Shown piece by piece: positions 52,926 to 64,000 of a stretch of DNA of 64,000 nucleotides. Under the pieces are notes generated by a model. That model saw only the letters and a list, made by a program, of their open reading frames with translations, ran no database searches and was not told the origin of the DNA. The translations under genes were made by a program, and so were the position numbers. Where the stretch lies: NCBI GenBank assembly GCA_018398765.1, contig JAHBMJ010000455.1, forward strand, positions 1-64,000, in the 5' to 3' direction. The stretch comes from Chromera velia (Eukaryota; Sar; Chromeraceae). The number at the start of each line of letters is the position of its first letter. Positions within the stretch are counted from its first letter, which is position 1.

Positions 52926-53880
52926 TAGATAGATACAGTGAGTGGAGAAGGCAACAGGATAGGAGGCAAACTAAAAGGAGAGTACGTGTCTAGCAGAATG
53001 ACAAGGACAGAAGATGTTGTTTGCTTTATTGTCTTTCGGAACGATAAGAGAATCAGATTGACGGCTTGATTGGCTGAAAAGAAAGTTCCATTCCCTCCTA
53101 AGCTCTGCCTTTCTCCCGGTCCTTCTGAAGAAGACAAATGCATGAATACGAGGACAGGAGACAAATAGATAAACAGGCAAAAAGACACGCAGACAGGGGG
53201 GAAGGTGGGGAGACAGAAAGGAACGCAAAAAAAGAAATGAGGAAGAGGCGGACCTGTATGAAGATGGAGACGCCTGTCAAGAAAATGGAGGTATCCATCT
53301 CAAAAATGTTGGCCATATACAACCCCCAGAGCAAGAAGTTCCCAACACACAGGAAGCTCCCTGCCATCCACATGATCAGGGTAAAGAAAAGAAGGACCCG
53401 CCGAGAGAAGGGGATCTTCTCCGCGTACAGGGCGACCTGCACGGGTGCATACATACATACATACATACATGCACATTCAGATTTCATTTCTGTTGGTGCA
53501 TGGGTGTGTGTATGAACTTGAATGCTTGTGTGTTTGAACAATCCGGCCAGAAAGATCCATCAATCTTTTCTTCTCGGGTGAGTTCAAATGGTGGGATGCA
53601 GTCAAAACCCGGGCCGAGAGGGACAGAGGGAGGATAGGGGAAACACATGAAAGCCGGCAACAGTTCAGCAGAGCAACAGTAGCGTGAGAGAGAAGGAAGG
53701 GGAAAAAGTCCATGCATCAAAGGAAGAGAGAGACGGCCACACAGCGAGGCCAACTTGCAACGATCAAAAGAGACTTGATAGGCAAGAGAAATCAAGCGAG
53801 ACAGACTTTATCGTCTTTTCTTTCCCTTGTTCTCTTTGTTCATTCTCTTCTGTTTTTTTCTTTCTTCTTTCAGACAGAGC

Positions 53881-53924
<44 letters not shown>

Positions 53925-56050
53925 GGCGGGCAGGCAGGCAGGCAGGCAGACTGTCTGTTTCAGACAGACAGGTAGGCAGACAGACAGACCTTCCACAGTC
54001 CGTGCAACCAGCGGCTTCTCTGTTTGCACAGATCTTTGTACTCAAAAGGGGAGCGCTCCCACATCACCCCCTGCAAGAAAAAAAGGGGGGCAGAGGAAAG
54101 GAAAGGAAAGGAAACAGACGAGACGGGCGTGAAGGGAAGGACTTTGGAGAAAAAGGAGACCGTCATGAGACGAATGGGAAAAGGGGCCGTAGAGAAAAAA
54201 AGGGTGGACGGGATCGGATTCTTGGAAGATAAAAGGAGAGGCGACGAATGAGGGAAAGAAGCAGGGCACCGTCGGATCGAGGCCGAGAGGGGGGGAAACG
54301 AGAGAGCAAGGGCAGAGACAGAGACGGGAGAAAGGGACAGACGCAGACATGGAGGTTCACGAGAGAGAGAGAGAGGAAGCAAGAGACGATAGAGAAAAGA
54401 GAGTGGGGACAGAAGCGCCGGACGAAAGAGACGAACGAAGGGGAGGTACATCCAAGTCATGTCCAACTCACCCAGACAGACAGACGGATACTGACTGACC
54501 TTAATGAATCCAAACGAGACCCCTTTGCCGAGGGCGTACAATGCCATGCACGCATCTTCCGTAATACTGCCTTGTGGGCCAACATCGAATGAGACTTTCT
54601 TCTCTGTCTTGTGGCTGAGGCAGACGTAGGATCCCTTCATGCCCTGGAGGGCTGTATGCCCGAGAGCGAACTGCAGTCGGAAGCGGCAGTAGTCGTCCAC
54701 GATTCGGATGCAGTCTGCCATGGTGTTGATCATGTGGACGACAGGGAAATCATGTCCGTAGACGATGATGCCCTGCCCGATTCGATCTACCTCCCACGGC
54801 TTTTCGGCAAACCAGTGGAGTATGCCTTGGAGGGCTTGGGGGGTGATTTTGGTCTCCTCATCGAGGTGGACGATGATGTCTTCGTCTTGAATCTCTTCGG
54901 TGGCATCCTCGAGGTCTCCTCCCGCGACTTGACGGCGGGAGCTGTACTCGAGAGCGTACTGAAGGGCTCGGGCCTTGAACTTGCTCTTCTCTGCGGTTTG
55001 GTATTCGCTTGGGACAAGGACGGTCCGAAGGTCAACGTGATAGTCCCTCATGATCCTGTCCTTCAGAGGGATTCGTTCTTCGGGGACACCTGATGCGGTT
55101 GGGCGCTCTGGGGGTGGGGGGATGTCCTCTATGAGGGGCATGCGCAAGTCTGTGACGATCTCAATGACAGGCTTGTACAGCACGCTGTACAGGTGTGCCT
55201 GTTCGTTGGTGGTGTAATCGCAGATCACTCTGGCGTTGTGGATCGTGCTGTTCTTGACGACCTTCTGGTTCTCACCCTTCGTGACCACCCGGAAGTAGAT
55301 CCGACGCTGTCTTGCTTTTCGTCCTTTCTCGGGATCTTCCTTCACCCTCATGGCGTCAACGACATCCTCCCACTCAGGATGGTCGTCTGACCACTGAATA
55401 CCGAGGGGGTTCAGCATCCCTACTACGTTCCAGGCAGCAAGGATGAGCCCAAAGATGACTGTGGGACAAATGATGATGAAACAGAAAATGAGGAGAAGGG
55501 TCTCTCCTGTAGAAGAGTACCACTTCTTGAGGTGGATGCCTGGGATCATGGGGCCTGCAGAGAGAGACAGACAGACAGACAGACAGAAGGGGACGGGATG
55601 AGAAATAGGACAAGAGCTTCTGGGAGGAGCAAGCTGCTGACCCAGATCTTCATGAACACACGTGATGGGGCGAACCCAGAGGCTGACAGTGTTTTGGTAA
55701 ACGGGTGAGGGACCCATGCAGGAAGAGGTGAGCGGACCACTTGAACGTTCATGCACAGGGAAGACACACACCTTATGCGTACGCAAGTGAACAACGGTTG
55801 ACTCCCTTGACTGACATTTCTTTGCAGGGTTGTCTCCAAAGCAGTCCCAATACTTGTACCAACTTCCCCAAAAGTAGATGTAGATCAGGAATCCGGTAAT
55901 GCAGTAGAGATATGTCCACTTTGTGAAGTAGTACGGCTTGATTTCAGGTCTCTTATTGATCGTTTGACCGAAGACGATTTGTTCTCTTTGCTGCACTTGG
56001 TCGTAGCTGCGCCGCTCGCCTGCGGGCAGGTTACCTTGGCGGCTGAACAT
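51123..56050 (-). CDS. Egghead/BRE-3-like GT2 glycosyltransferase, multi-pass membrane protein, seven exons
   Basis: Exons on the minus strand: 56050-55816, 55554-54500, 54070-53990, 53436-53254, 52857-52680, 52308-52186, 51697-51123. Phases agree and give 809 residues. The core matches Drosophila Egghead and worm BRE-3 beta-1,4-mannosyltransferases: EIVTD (Asp214), FKARALQYALE, IVHLDEET (Asp310), GSYV, SITEDA (Asp412), MWERSPFEYKDL and the QRSRW signature (447-451), the D,D,D,QxxRW set of processive GT2 enzymes. About five hydrophobic segments (about 49-70, 97-123, 470-500, 506-528, 558-585) place it in ER/Golgi or plasma membrane. In animals the family adds mannose to glucosylceramide; the acceptor here is unknown. 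The Ser/Pro/Gln-rich C-terminus (about 620-809) has no counterpart in Egghead. The donors of introns 1 and 6 are choices among alternatives (a later intron 1 donor near 55784; a GAG|GTGACA donor at 52202). Confidence 0.88.
52893..52934 (-). repeat. (CTGT)n microsatellite in glycosyltransferase intron 4
   Basis: About ten GACA/GATA units on the plus strand, ending 35 bp upstream (in gene orientation) of the exon 5 acceptor. Confidence 0.9.
53873..53989 (-). repeat. (GTCT)n / (GCCT)n microsatellite abutting a splice donor
   Basis: On the minus strand the exon 3 donor (AAG|GTCTGT) is the first repeat unit of a (GTCT)n-(GCCT)n array more than 100 bp long that fills the start of intron 3. The array directly touches coding sequence. 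Confidence 0.9.
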
Positions 56051-57170
56051 TCCTTCAGGCACAAAGTCGTGTCAGAGAAAGATCAATCGAAGAGTGAGGA
56101 GGCCTCGATCAGCCGGTTTTGATCTGTACAAAATGATCGAGACAGGTCAAGATACAGGGGAATCTTCAAGCGCACTGGAAGAGAAAGACAAATTCGCTTG
56201 CAAAATCGCAGAGCCACAAGGCCAATAGCAGGCAGTGGTCGTCGACTTGACTTGGGTTGGGCAGGACTGAACACCGGGAGTGTCTTGTCAGTTGAGTCCG
56301 TCCACTGGATGAGGTTTCTGCAGCAGTCAGATCTTTAAGTATATGTTGCAATGATCGTCTGTACGTGTCTGTGTGTGGTGTATCGCTTGGTGCACTCTTG
56401 TTGTTTTTGAAAAATTGAAAAAAATGGAAAAGAAGATTTGGGAGAGAAATTCAACTTGCATAAACTAATTTTAGGTTACAGTATCTTGCGTCGGTATTTT
56501 TGTCGTTGTAGCAGGCTTCAGCCATCGCAGGAACTCAATTTCACTTAAGCTCTGTATAGTGCCGCAAAAATCGGGATTCTGGGGCCCTAAACTAAGTAGA
56601 CTTGCTTGGAGGGCTCTTTTCAGAATACGGAAAGGCTCTGCTGCATGCTCGCACGGAGCACATGTTGGGCTCGGAATGGCTCCGGCCTCCATGCATGCAC
56701 GGCTCCTCCAAATTAACTCTGCACGCGTCTCCAATGCGATGGCCTATACATTGGAGTGTGGCTTGGACGAAACATCACGAAACATCCCCCCCTCTCTCCC
56801 TCTATAATACAGCTCTCTCTCTGTGTGTGTGTACATGCACTCGAGCCTGAGGAGACAGTGAAGTTCCAAGTCGAAGCGGACCCGTTGGTTCGTTTTTGTT
56901 TTTTGATTCTGAGAGGGATTGAATACTTTGCCGCCTCCCGTCTCCTTCTCACCGTGCACGGGTTTTGATTCCTCTGAGATTACACAGCAAGTTCTCACTC
57001 GTGGCCTCGAGAGAAGGCGCAACTTGAATCGTTTCAAGGACACGATTCAGCACGATTTGTTCTGAGAACGAGAGGGACGAGTTTTGATGAGCATGAAGTG
57101 AGAGAGAATTAACAAACCCGAAAACCTCCTTCCTCTCCGGCTCACTGAGCCTCTTCGGGCCTCCCGTGAG
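56051..57170. other. Intergenic, 5' flank of the glycosyltransferase gene; possible LINE-like debris
   Basis: A minus-strand frame at 56734-56471 contains SPTCAPCEHAAEPFRILKRA, which faintly recalls the cysteine knuckle of LINE C-termini but lacks the later His and Cys. I do not call it. The rest shows no coding signal. Confidence 0.3.
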
Positions 57171-59259
57171 ACCTACCTTCCTTCGAGTGCTGTCGCAAGC
57201 GCCCGCTTACTCAATTATTCTATTTCCCTTCAGATGGGGGAGTACACTCAATTATTTCCCTTCAGATGGGGGACCTGTCATCATAGAACGAGCTGTCACT
57301 CTGAAATACAGGGGATCCCTCGGGTGCATGCATGTGGTTTTCCGCACACACAAAAGACAGCAGCAGTTTGTGCATACGCAGTGCAGACTTCAGGGGGTGT
57401 TTGTCTCCATTCGCTTCAAATCGCCCTTACTGAGCAGCATGCCGGTGAGGCGAAGTCGCACAGGTTCATCTCTCATTCGTTGTCGGTCTTTGAAGGTCTC
57501 TTCTCAGGTTGCCTTCTTGCCTGATCTCTTTTGAACGGCACCCAGACTCCCCTGACCCTGACCCTGCCCCCAAGCAAAGGCGCGGTGAGCCCACTGCGCT
57601 CTCAGTGAAGGCTGATCCACCAGACAGCCGCACTGGAGCTAAGGTACTCCTGAAGGACTGCATGCTGAGGGGAGGGATGAAGGCTCAGCCAAGTGGGTAT
57701 GTGCTTTCGCTTCATTCACTTCTCCCACAGGTTTGAGGTCGCGAGCCCTCAAGCATGGCCCCTTCTCTTCGAAATGTATCTCCTTTCCAGTAGACACCGT
57801 GAGCCACGTCTACGCGGTGCATGCCTCATTTCCCGATGCATGGGCACAGACTGCAGTGCTCCATTACCGATAAGATAAGCACCACAAGCTTGGCTCGAGT
57901 GTGCTTCCCTTCCCTTGAAACTGCGGCTCGGAGTCCCATTCCGTTGGACACAGCAGATCGCCAGCCGCACTTCCATGATCCCGTTTCCGATAGACTCTGC
58001 GGGATTCCTTTCGCGCATACCCGAGTCACTGTGATATCGCCCCGGAACCCACCTCCCTCCCTTCTTTTCGACCCCTTCCCCTCCTTCCTCTTAATCTTCG
58101 TCAACTGCCGCTCTCTCTTGTCCCAAACCTCTTCGAGATCGCACCCAAGTTACCGTTGCGAGCCAGATACTTCTGACCTCGACAACCAGACCCCCTTTCC
58201 ACCACAATCGCAACCCACACCACATCCCCTATTTCCAAACACGCGCGAATTTTCCAACTCCGAGTCGACAGACGCCCCCGAAACAACCCACACCCCCTCA
58301 AGCGCTCCAGCCGTAATCTGCATTCTACCTCCGCGATGAGATGGTGATGAGCAAGTTGCGCTCATGAAGAGCCAAGTCAGAAAGTCGTGAACTTGAGCGG
58401 CACTGACTGTTCGTTCAAGTGTGACCAAGAGGCTGACCGCGACTATGTGAGAGTGGCGAAGGCCCTGGGAGGAAACGAGAGAGTTGTTGACATGGATACA
58501 GTCGTGAGTAGAAAGAAAAGAAGCTGAGTCGTTTGCCTTGACAAGAGAAAGACAACGAGTCGGACAGGCAAACGAGAATTTCAGAGTGCATGGGAGAAAA
58601 GAGAAAGTCAATTCCGTGACATTCTTGCAAAATTTAAGGCAAAAATGGGAGTGAAGACTATGTAGCCGTTTCTCTGCATGACCTTTCTCCTTCAATTGAT
58701 CTATACCGTCACTTGGTTCGTAGCCGCGGGAATGCAAGTGTCAGTGGTTGAAGGAGGGAAGCGCCCATGGAAAAGAGAACCTAGAAAGAGAACTGAAAGG
58801 AATCAGGGAGAGAGAGCAAGCAGATTGTCAGAATCAACAAAGGAGTACATGAAACTAACCAAAAGATATGCGGGTAACAGACAGATGGGCGGAAAGAGGG
58901 GAGAGCAACAGTGTGGACAAAGGAGTGGAAATGGATTGATGATCGAAGACGTGTCTGCCCGTTGGTGTTTGCTTGTTTTTAGGTTCAATGCGCACTTTTT
59001 TCTTCGCGTATGTAACAGTGCGATGAAGGGAAACTTCGCAAAGACCGCGTAGTTGAGTGTGTCCAAATCCGCCGGCGGCGGTGCAAAGCAATGGAATGCA
59101 TTCAGAGCAAATAGCTGAATCTGGGCCTGAATGCATGTGTGTGCTTGCAGTGACTCGGAAACCCCTGGATCGATGAAGATCGTAAAGGAGCGAAAGATCA
59201 ACAAAAAAACATTTTGGTCTGATCGATTGAAAACCATCTATTTGAAGGAGCCTTAGGAG
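57171..59259. other. Unassigned region with several medium ORFs
   Basis: Composition is gene-like and there are few microsatellites. Overlapping frames occur on both strands (for example 57509-57736 plus, 57821-58339 plus, 58737-58150 minus), none with a motif I recognise and none with a consistent splice pattern. An imperfect tandem duplication at about 57206-57274 repeats TTTCCCTTCAGATGGGGGA. It may hold an unidentified gene or decayed repeats. Confidence 0.3.
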
Positions 59260-60245
59260 GGCACATGTGCCGTGACACTGCCGTCACTGCCATGTACTAT
59301 TATAGTAGTAGCAGCTAGTATTATACAGTGGGCCACTGACTATAATATTCAAAAAGTAATTGTTCATATTTGTTAACATTAGATTCAAAATAAACTAATC
59401 CTATATATAGGCGTCTAACGTTCCGCAAATCACGACACGCATGCTGGCAGACTAGGCTCTGTACTCTAAAAAAAAAGAAAAGAAAAAACAAACAAACGGT
59501 GCTGGTATTTTTTTTATTTTTTTATATATCGGCACAGCAACTGTTGTTTTTTAAGCAACACTGGCACAGTTGCCAATACTCTTTGCAATATCTAAACAAC
59601 ACCCTAGCAATACCTGAATAAGTATGAATAAGTGTTATTCTTTATGTAACACTCTTTAATACTATTTTAAACAACTTGACAACATCTTTGCAACACTTTG
59701 ACAACACCTGAACAACAGTTGTTTGTCAGCATCTATAAAAAAAAAATCTAAAAAAAAAAAGACTCCAATATTTGTTTTATGTCTTTTTACAGTGCGGAGC
59801 CTAGCTGGCAGATCATCTGCTGTTAAATGATGGACCTTCATTTCGTAATATTTAGTAACTAGCTTCAAGTTAACAACTGCATTTCTATGATTAAGCAATT
59901 TATTGGTGCCCTTAAGCAGTGTCGCCCCGCTGTTTTAATTGTCTTATAGAGGTCAATCTTTTTTTTTTTTAATGTATTTAATGTAGTACATCCCACTGTG
60001 CACTAGACTGTGCAAGGCCTAGAACTACTTAGAATTCAATCAATTAATCCTAGAACTAATCAAAATCATGCAGTTTTTCTTTTTTTCTTAATTGCTACCT
60101 GTATATAGGTAAAGCTATACAGGTAGTACACTAGCAAGTTACTAAGCAAATTATTATACTATGGTCAATTCATCAACAATAAACGAAATAATTCGAATTA
60201 TGATCGAGAAGTTTACAACATTCAATTACTTTGAACCTAGCTTTT
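59260..60245. other. AT-rich island, non-coding
   Basis: Strongly AT-rich. Between 59530 and 59730 the words CAACA, AACAAC and GCAAC recur many times without regular period. No protein is evident. Confidence 0.45.
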
Positions 60246-60481
60246 AACACAGATTTTATGACTTTTTGACTGATGATCTGGCTGTCAGTGGCTGCGCGTA
60301 CCACTTCAGCCACCGTCAGAAACTGTTCCTTGCCAAAGGTCTTTCAAGTATTTACAAATTATGCGTGCAGTCTACGGTGCAGATCATCGACTTCATTCAG
60401 GTGCCTGGAGCCGGCCAACCGTATAGAACGGACTCCCGTGACGCATACAGAGTATCCGCACAGGGGGGGCCACTCAAGTGA
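60246..60481 (+). other. Short unassigned open frame
   Basis: The frame yields FYDFLTDDLAVSGCAYHF followed by SHRQKLFLAKGLSSIYKL and ends after about 78 codons. It looks protein-like but has no recognisable domain. It lies downstream of, and antisense to, the wall-protein gene. Confidence 0.2.
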
Positions 60482-60972
60482 GCAGACAGACAAGCACTTT
60501 CCTCAACACAGTGTGCGAGTACATGAAACACATTTACCGTGAAGCATGCGAAAAGAGTCCGATCGTCATGGAAGAGCGACGAAATATGCACAAGAAAAGG
60601 AGTGCATCGATCACTTGAGAGCAAATCTGCACCAAAGACTAGACCAAAGCTCCTCGCTTGCCTGCCTGAATTGATGTGTTGCGGGTCAGCAACAGGGACA
60701 AAAGAAAGTCTGCGAGTCAACACAGACGACAACAAAAGAGTTTCCGTTCGAACACACCGCCGGAGGGAAAGAGATCGAGGAGTCTCGTTGCCCTCCCGAG
60801 GTACTTCTCCCTTACACACGCTCTTGTTGCATTCGCAGGATGCTGCACTCGCACGCACACCCAGAATTCACTCAGCATCATTTCACTACGACTCCCGCTC
60901 TGCACTCTCTACTCACACAAGACGGGGCCTTCACGCAAGCTGACGCGGCACAAAATGATTGAAACAAACCGC

Positions 60973-63900
60973 TTAGTCGTGCTTGTGGCCGTGACCGGAA
61001 GCGTAGCCCTTGCCGGAAGAGGCAGTGGCAGGGATGGTCTCAGTCATCACGCACTGCTTTCCGGTGTCGCTGAAGCCCTTGGGGCAGGACTGGGTGGTGG
61101 TGTAGGAGGTGGTGGTGCAGCCTCCGTTCTTTCCGGCGGTGGAACCGGGGGGGCAGTTGTAGACGGCAGGGACGGACTGGGTTGCCTCGCAGGTCTTTCC
61201 AGTATCAACAGAGCCGGGGGGGCAGAAGTAGGTCGTGTGGGACTCCTGGATGTAGGTGGTGTCAGCAGGGATCTGCTCGGCGACAGTCACGGGGACGTAG
61301 GTGAGGGCGGTCTCCTCGAGGGAGCAGCCTCCCTTCTTGCCAGAGCCAGAGCCGGCGCCGGGGGGGCACACAGACTCAGTGGTGACCTTCTCAGTTCTGG
61401 CAATCTCGGTCTCAGAGGCGGTGGTGAAAGTGGGGATGGCGGGGACAGAGGTGGTCATGGGGACAGTGGTGGTCACAACCTTGGTGGTGGTGACGGGAGT
61501 GGGGGCGTAAGAGGTCTGGAAAGAGGTGATGGTGTTGGCAGCAACAGTCTCAGTGTTGTAGCCGGTGGAGACAGAGTGGGAAGTCTCAGTCATGGTGGAG
61601 GTGGCGTAAGTGAGGGAAGTCTCCTCCGCAGACGAGAAGGCGGAGGCGCTGTCAGCAGGGACAACGGAGTAAGTGGGGACCATGGGGACGGTCTCAGTGA
61701 AAGAGTCAGTCACGACGCGGTACTTGGTCTCCATGGGGCAGGGCTGCCCACCGGCAGCGGGGGGAAGAGGGGTGCCCTTACCCTTGGAGCCGTGGCCGTG
61801 ACCGTGGGAAGAGCCGTGGCCATAGCCAGTTCCGGTGGCAACAGAGCCGTCAGGGCGGATGCAAGGGGCGTAGTTGACACGGGAGTTGGTGACAGTCACA
61901 GGGGAAGACTCGTGAGCAATGGAATACTTCACAAGAGCAGGGACGGTCTCGGTGTAAGAGGAAGAGTCTCGGTGTAAGAGGAAGAGTCAACACCGGTGAA
62001 GGTTTCCTCGAGGACAATATCGTCATACACGGTGTAGACCTCCTCGGTGGTAGCGGTCTCAGTCACGGTGCGGGTCTCATATCTGTAGAGCTTAGGGACG
62101 ACCTCAGTGATAGTTGAGGGCTCGAAGGTGATGCTGGTGGTGGTGAAAGTCTCAGCGGGAACATCCTCCCAACTGCAAACAACAAAAAGGCAAATCGATG
62201 GAAAAATAATCACAGAATGAAGTTGACGAGCGAGTCACAAAAACGCTCCCAAAGTGCCAGTGCATGTGTGCATCGAAGAGAGTGCAAGACATGTCATCAA
62301 GGGAGAAACAAGAGATAGGCGACAGAAAGAAAGAGTCAGGCAAGGAGAAAGCGATGGAGAGGCAAGAGGCCTTGGGAAGCAACAGAGTGCTGTGTAAGCA
62401 TCCTACTGACGTCTGAGTGGCGCAAGTGGTCTCGGGTCCTTCGCCGACGGGGGTAGTGCCCTCAGGGCAGGCGTACTTGGGGACCTTGCTCTTCATGTCA
62501 CCGGGGAGCTGGGTGGCAGGAACAGTCACAATGACGGGCTTCTTGCACTTGGGGGCCTTGGAGCCTCCGGCGTGGAGCTCGGAACCGGGGGGGCACTCGG
62601 TGTGAGAGTCGGTGTGAGTGACGGGGTGCTGGGTGGTCACAGTCACAACGCAGTTGCCGTTGGCGTCCTCAGTGGTGCCCTTGGGGCAGTACTCAACGGG
62701 GTAAGACTCCACGCGAGTGACAGGGACAGTCACGGGCTTCTTCTCGAAGCGAGCCCTCTTGACAGTCTTGGGGGCGGAGGTGGTGACGGGAGTACCGGAA
62801 GGAAGAGTGACAGTGCAGATCAGAGAGGCGTCAGCGCATTCAGCACCGGAGGAAGCACCGCCCTTCTTGGAGTAAGAGCCGCCGGTGAGGCCGCTGGCGC
62901 AGCCGGAGGGAGTGGTGCCGGGGGGGCAGTAGTAGGAGGGGACGAGGAAAGACTTGGTGAGGGTGAGGGTCTGGGGAAACTCCTCGATGACCGGGGACTC
63001 GGCATCAACGGGCACCTCGTAAGATTCGAGTCTGGAGCGGGTAAGGGTGAGGGTGCAGGTGCCATCCTTCTGGGCGGTGGTGCCGTCGGGGCACGTCCTT
63101 CCCTGAGCGATCTCCGTGGCGGGGAGGCTGAAAGAAGACATCTTGGACTCGAGGGTGGGGACACGGACAGTCTTCTCGGACATGTGAGTCTCGACGTTCT
63201 GGAAAGAGGTGGTGGCGGTGCAGTCGCCTCCCTTCTTTCCGTCAGATCCAGTAGTTCCCTCAGGGCACTCGGAGTAGGAAGAGGGAGTGTTGACGGGGAT
63301 GGACACAGAGGTGGTCTCGGCGATCTGAGAGTATTCAGTTGTGGTGCCAGTCACAATGCAGTCGCCATTCTTGTCCTGGGTGGTGCCCTTAGGGCAGACA
63401 GGGGCACCGGCAACGGAGACGGGCTTGGAGACAGAGACCTCATAGGGAGCCTTGGTGACGGTAGTGGACTGGTCAGGGACCTTGCGGGGCTGAACAGTGG
63501 CCTGCTGGTCGGCCTTGTGGACAGTGCACATGCCGTCAGAGCCGGGGCCCTCAGATCCTTTGGGGCAGGAGAGCACAGGCTTCTCGGTGGTGTGAGTCTT
63601 GGCCTCCTTGGCAACGGTGGTGGTGGAGACGCAGGTCTTGCCAGACATGGTGGAGCCCTGCAGGAAGGAAAGTTTGAAAGTGGTATAGTGAGATGAAGCG
63701 TGAAGCGTGCGTAAGGAGAGACAAGAGACATGGAGGTAGTGGGGTGCCAGCCGAAGGAAGGAAGACAAAAAGTGGCATTGACGCACCTTGGGGCAGGCCT
63801 TCTCGGGGGCGACATCGACGACGTTGGCGACCTGAGAGGTCTCGTAGTCAGCAGTGATGGTCTTCACACAGTCAGTGCCGGCAAGCTCGTACCCCTTGGG

Positions 63901-63987
63901 ACAGGAATAGGTGGTAGGCGGAGGAGCATACCCCTTCTTCTGGGCAACTGCCACAGCGAAAGCGGCGGGAACGGTAAGGAACTTCAT
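60973..63987 (-). CDS. Oocyst-wall-protein-like secreted protein with about 15 CPxG cysteine modules, three exons; frame interrupted by a 20-bp duplication
   Basis: Exons on the minus strand: 63987-63787, 63657-62411, 62172-60973, with in-phase joins (AAG|GTGCGT and AC|GTCAGT donors, TGCAG acceptors). The ATG at 63987 gives a signal peptide, MKFLTVPAAFAVAVA. The mature protein is a chain of modules of about 25-100 residues, each beginning CPKG, CPEG, CPDG or CPPG with a second Cys 8-15 residues on (CPKGTTQDKNGDC, CPPGSVDTGKTC), separated by Thr/Val/Glu-rich spacers. This is the plan of Cryptosporidium and coccidian oocyst wall proteins, in which the cysteines are thought to build disulfide-linked walls. 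A His/Gly run (YGHGSSHGHGHGSKGKG) lies in the C-terminal third and GHGHKHD ends the protein. Exon 3 contains a 20-bp direct duplication at about 61948-61987 that shifts the frame. Strong codon bias (CCC, ACC, GTC, AAG) suggests high expression. Confidence 0.85.
61948..61987 (-). repeat. 20-bp tandem duplication inside the wall-protein gene
   Basis: TCTCGGTGTAAGAGGAAGAG occurs twice back to back on the plus strand. One copy less would leave the frames on either side continuous; with both, the upstream frame runs out about 70 bp later. It is either a real recent mutation or an assembly artefact. Confidence 0.9.
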
Positions 63988-64000
63988 CTTCAGTTAGCAA

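Noticed and set aside
56471-56734. LINE C-terminal knuckle on the minus strand
   Set aside because: The first two cysteines fit but the later His and Cys are absent and no neighbouring reverse transcriptase is seen.
59326-59998. CAGTGGG ... CCCACTG as terminal repeats of a hAT-like element
   Set aside because: Only 7-8 bp match and the flanking 8 bp differ, so chance is likely.
60676-63696. Long plus-strand open frames (433 and 374 codons) opposite the wall-protein gene
   Set aside because: They are Gly/Ser/Val/Leu-rich mirror products of the biased codon use of the minus-strand gene and contain no domain.

Overview
The window looks like nuclear DNA of an intron-bearing protist, most likely a photosynthetic relative of the apicomplexans (a chromerid such as Chromera velia). 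This is inference. It rests on a multi-module oocyst-wall-protein-like gene (a family known from coccidians, Cryptosporidium and chromerids), spliceosomal introns, a chromodomain-bearing Ty3/Gypsy retroelement, LINE-like debris, and very long intergenic DNA full of microsatellites and polypyrimidine tracts.

Layout from left to right. The 3' part of a Ty3/Gypsy element (gag end, pol, probable 3' LTR) fills about 1-4967, followed by a 33-bp tandem repeat. A two-exon alpha/beta hydrolase (+) spans 5834-8171. An AT-rich stretch follows, holding a candidate inverted-repeat element (9116-9951). A two-exon secreted class II phosphodiesterase-like gene (-) spans 13381-11186. Next come a small cysteine-rich ORF, a cluster of CCTGGGG hairpins and a 643-bp near-perfect inverted repeat (14561-15203). 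From 15.2 to 23.5 kb I see microsatellite-rich DNA and an 11-base assembly gap. A six-exon CCCH zinc-finger gene (-) spans 29057-23547. From 29 to 51 kb there is mostly simple sequence, with possible exons at 29.6-30.2 kb, two sets of longer duplications, and an AT-rich island carrying a LINE-like tail (47.1-47.7 kb). A seven-exon egghead-like GT2 glycosyltransferase gene (-) spans 56050-51123. After a stretch with only weak ORFs and an AT-rich island, a three-exon oocyst-wall-protein-like gene (-) spans 63987-60973; its frame is interrupted by a 20-bp tandem duplication.

The five host genes do not form an operon or an obvious pathway. Two concern the cell surface or secretory route (the wall protein and the membrane glycosyltransferase), one is probably secreted (phosphodiesterase-like), one is probably membrane-tethered by an N-myristoyl group (hydrolase), and one is a probable RNA-binding regulator (CCCH protein). 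The most interesting cross-cutting signal is in the introns. In the 15 introns I could place by reading frame, donors often carry C at +3 (GTC...), acceptors are nearly always TGCAG, and several splice sites lie inside or directly against microsatellites. All exon models were built by hand from frame continuity, splice dinucleotides and family motifs, with no transcript evidence.
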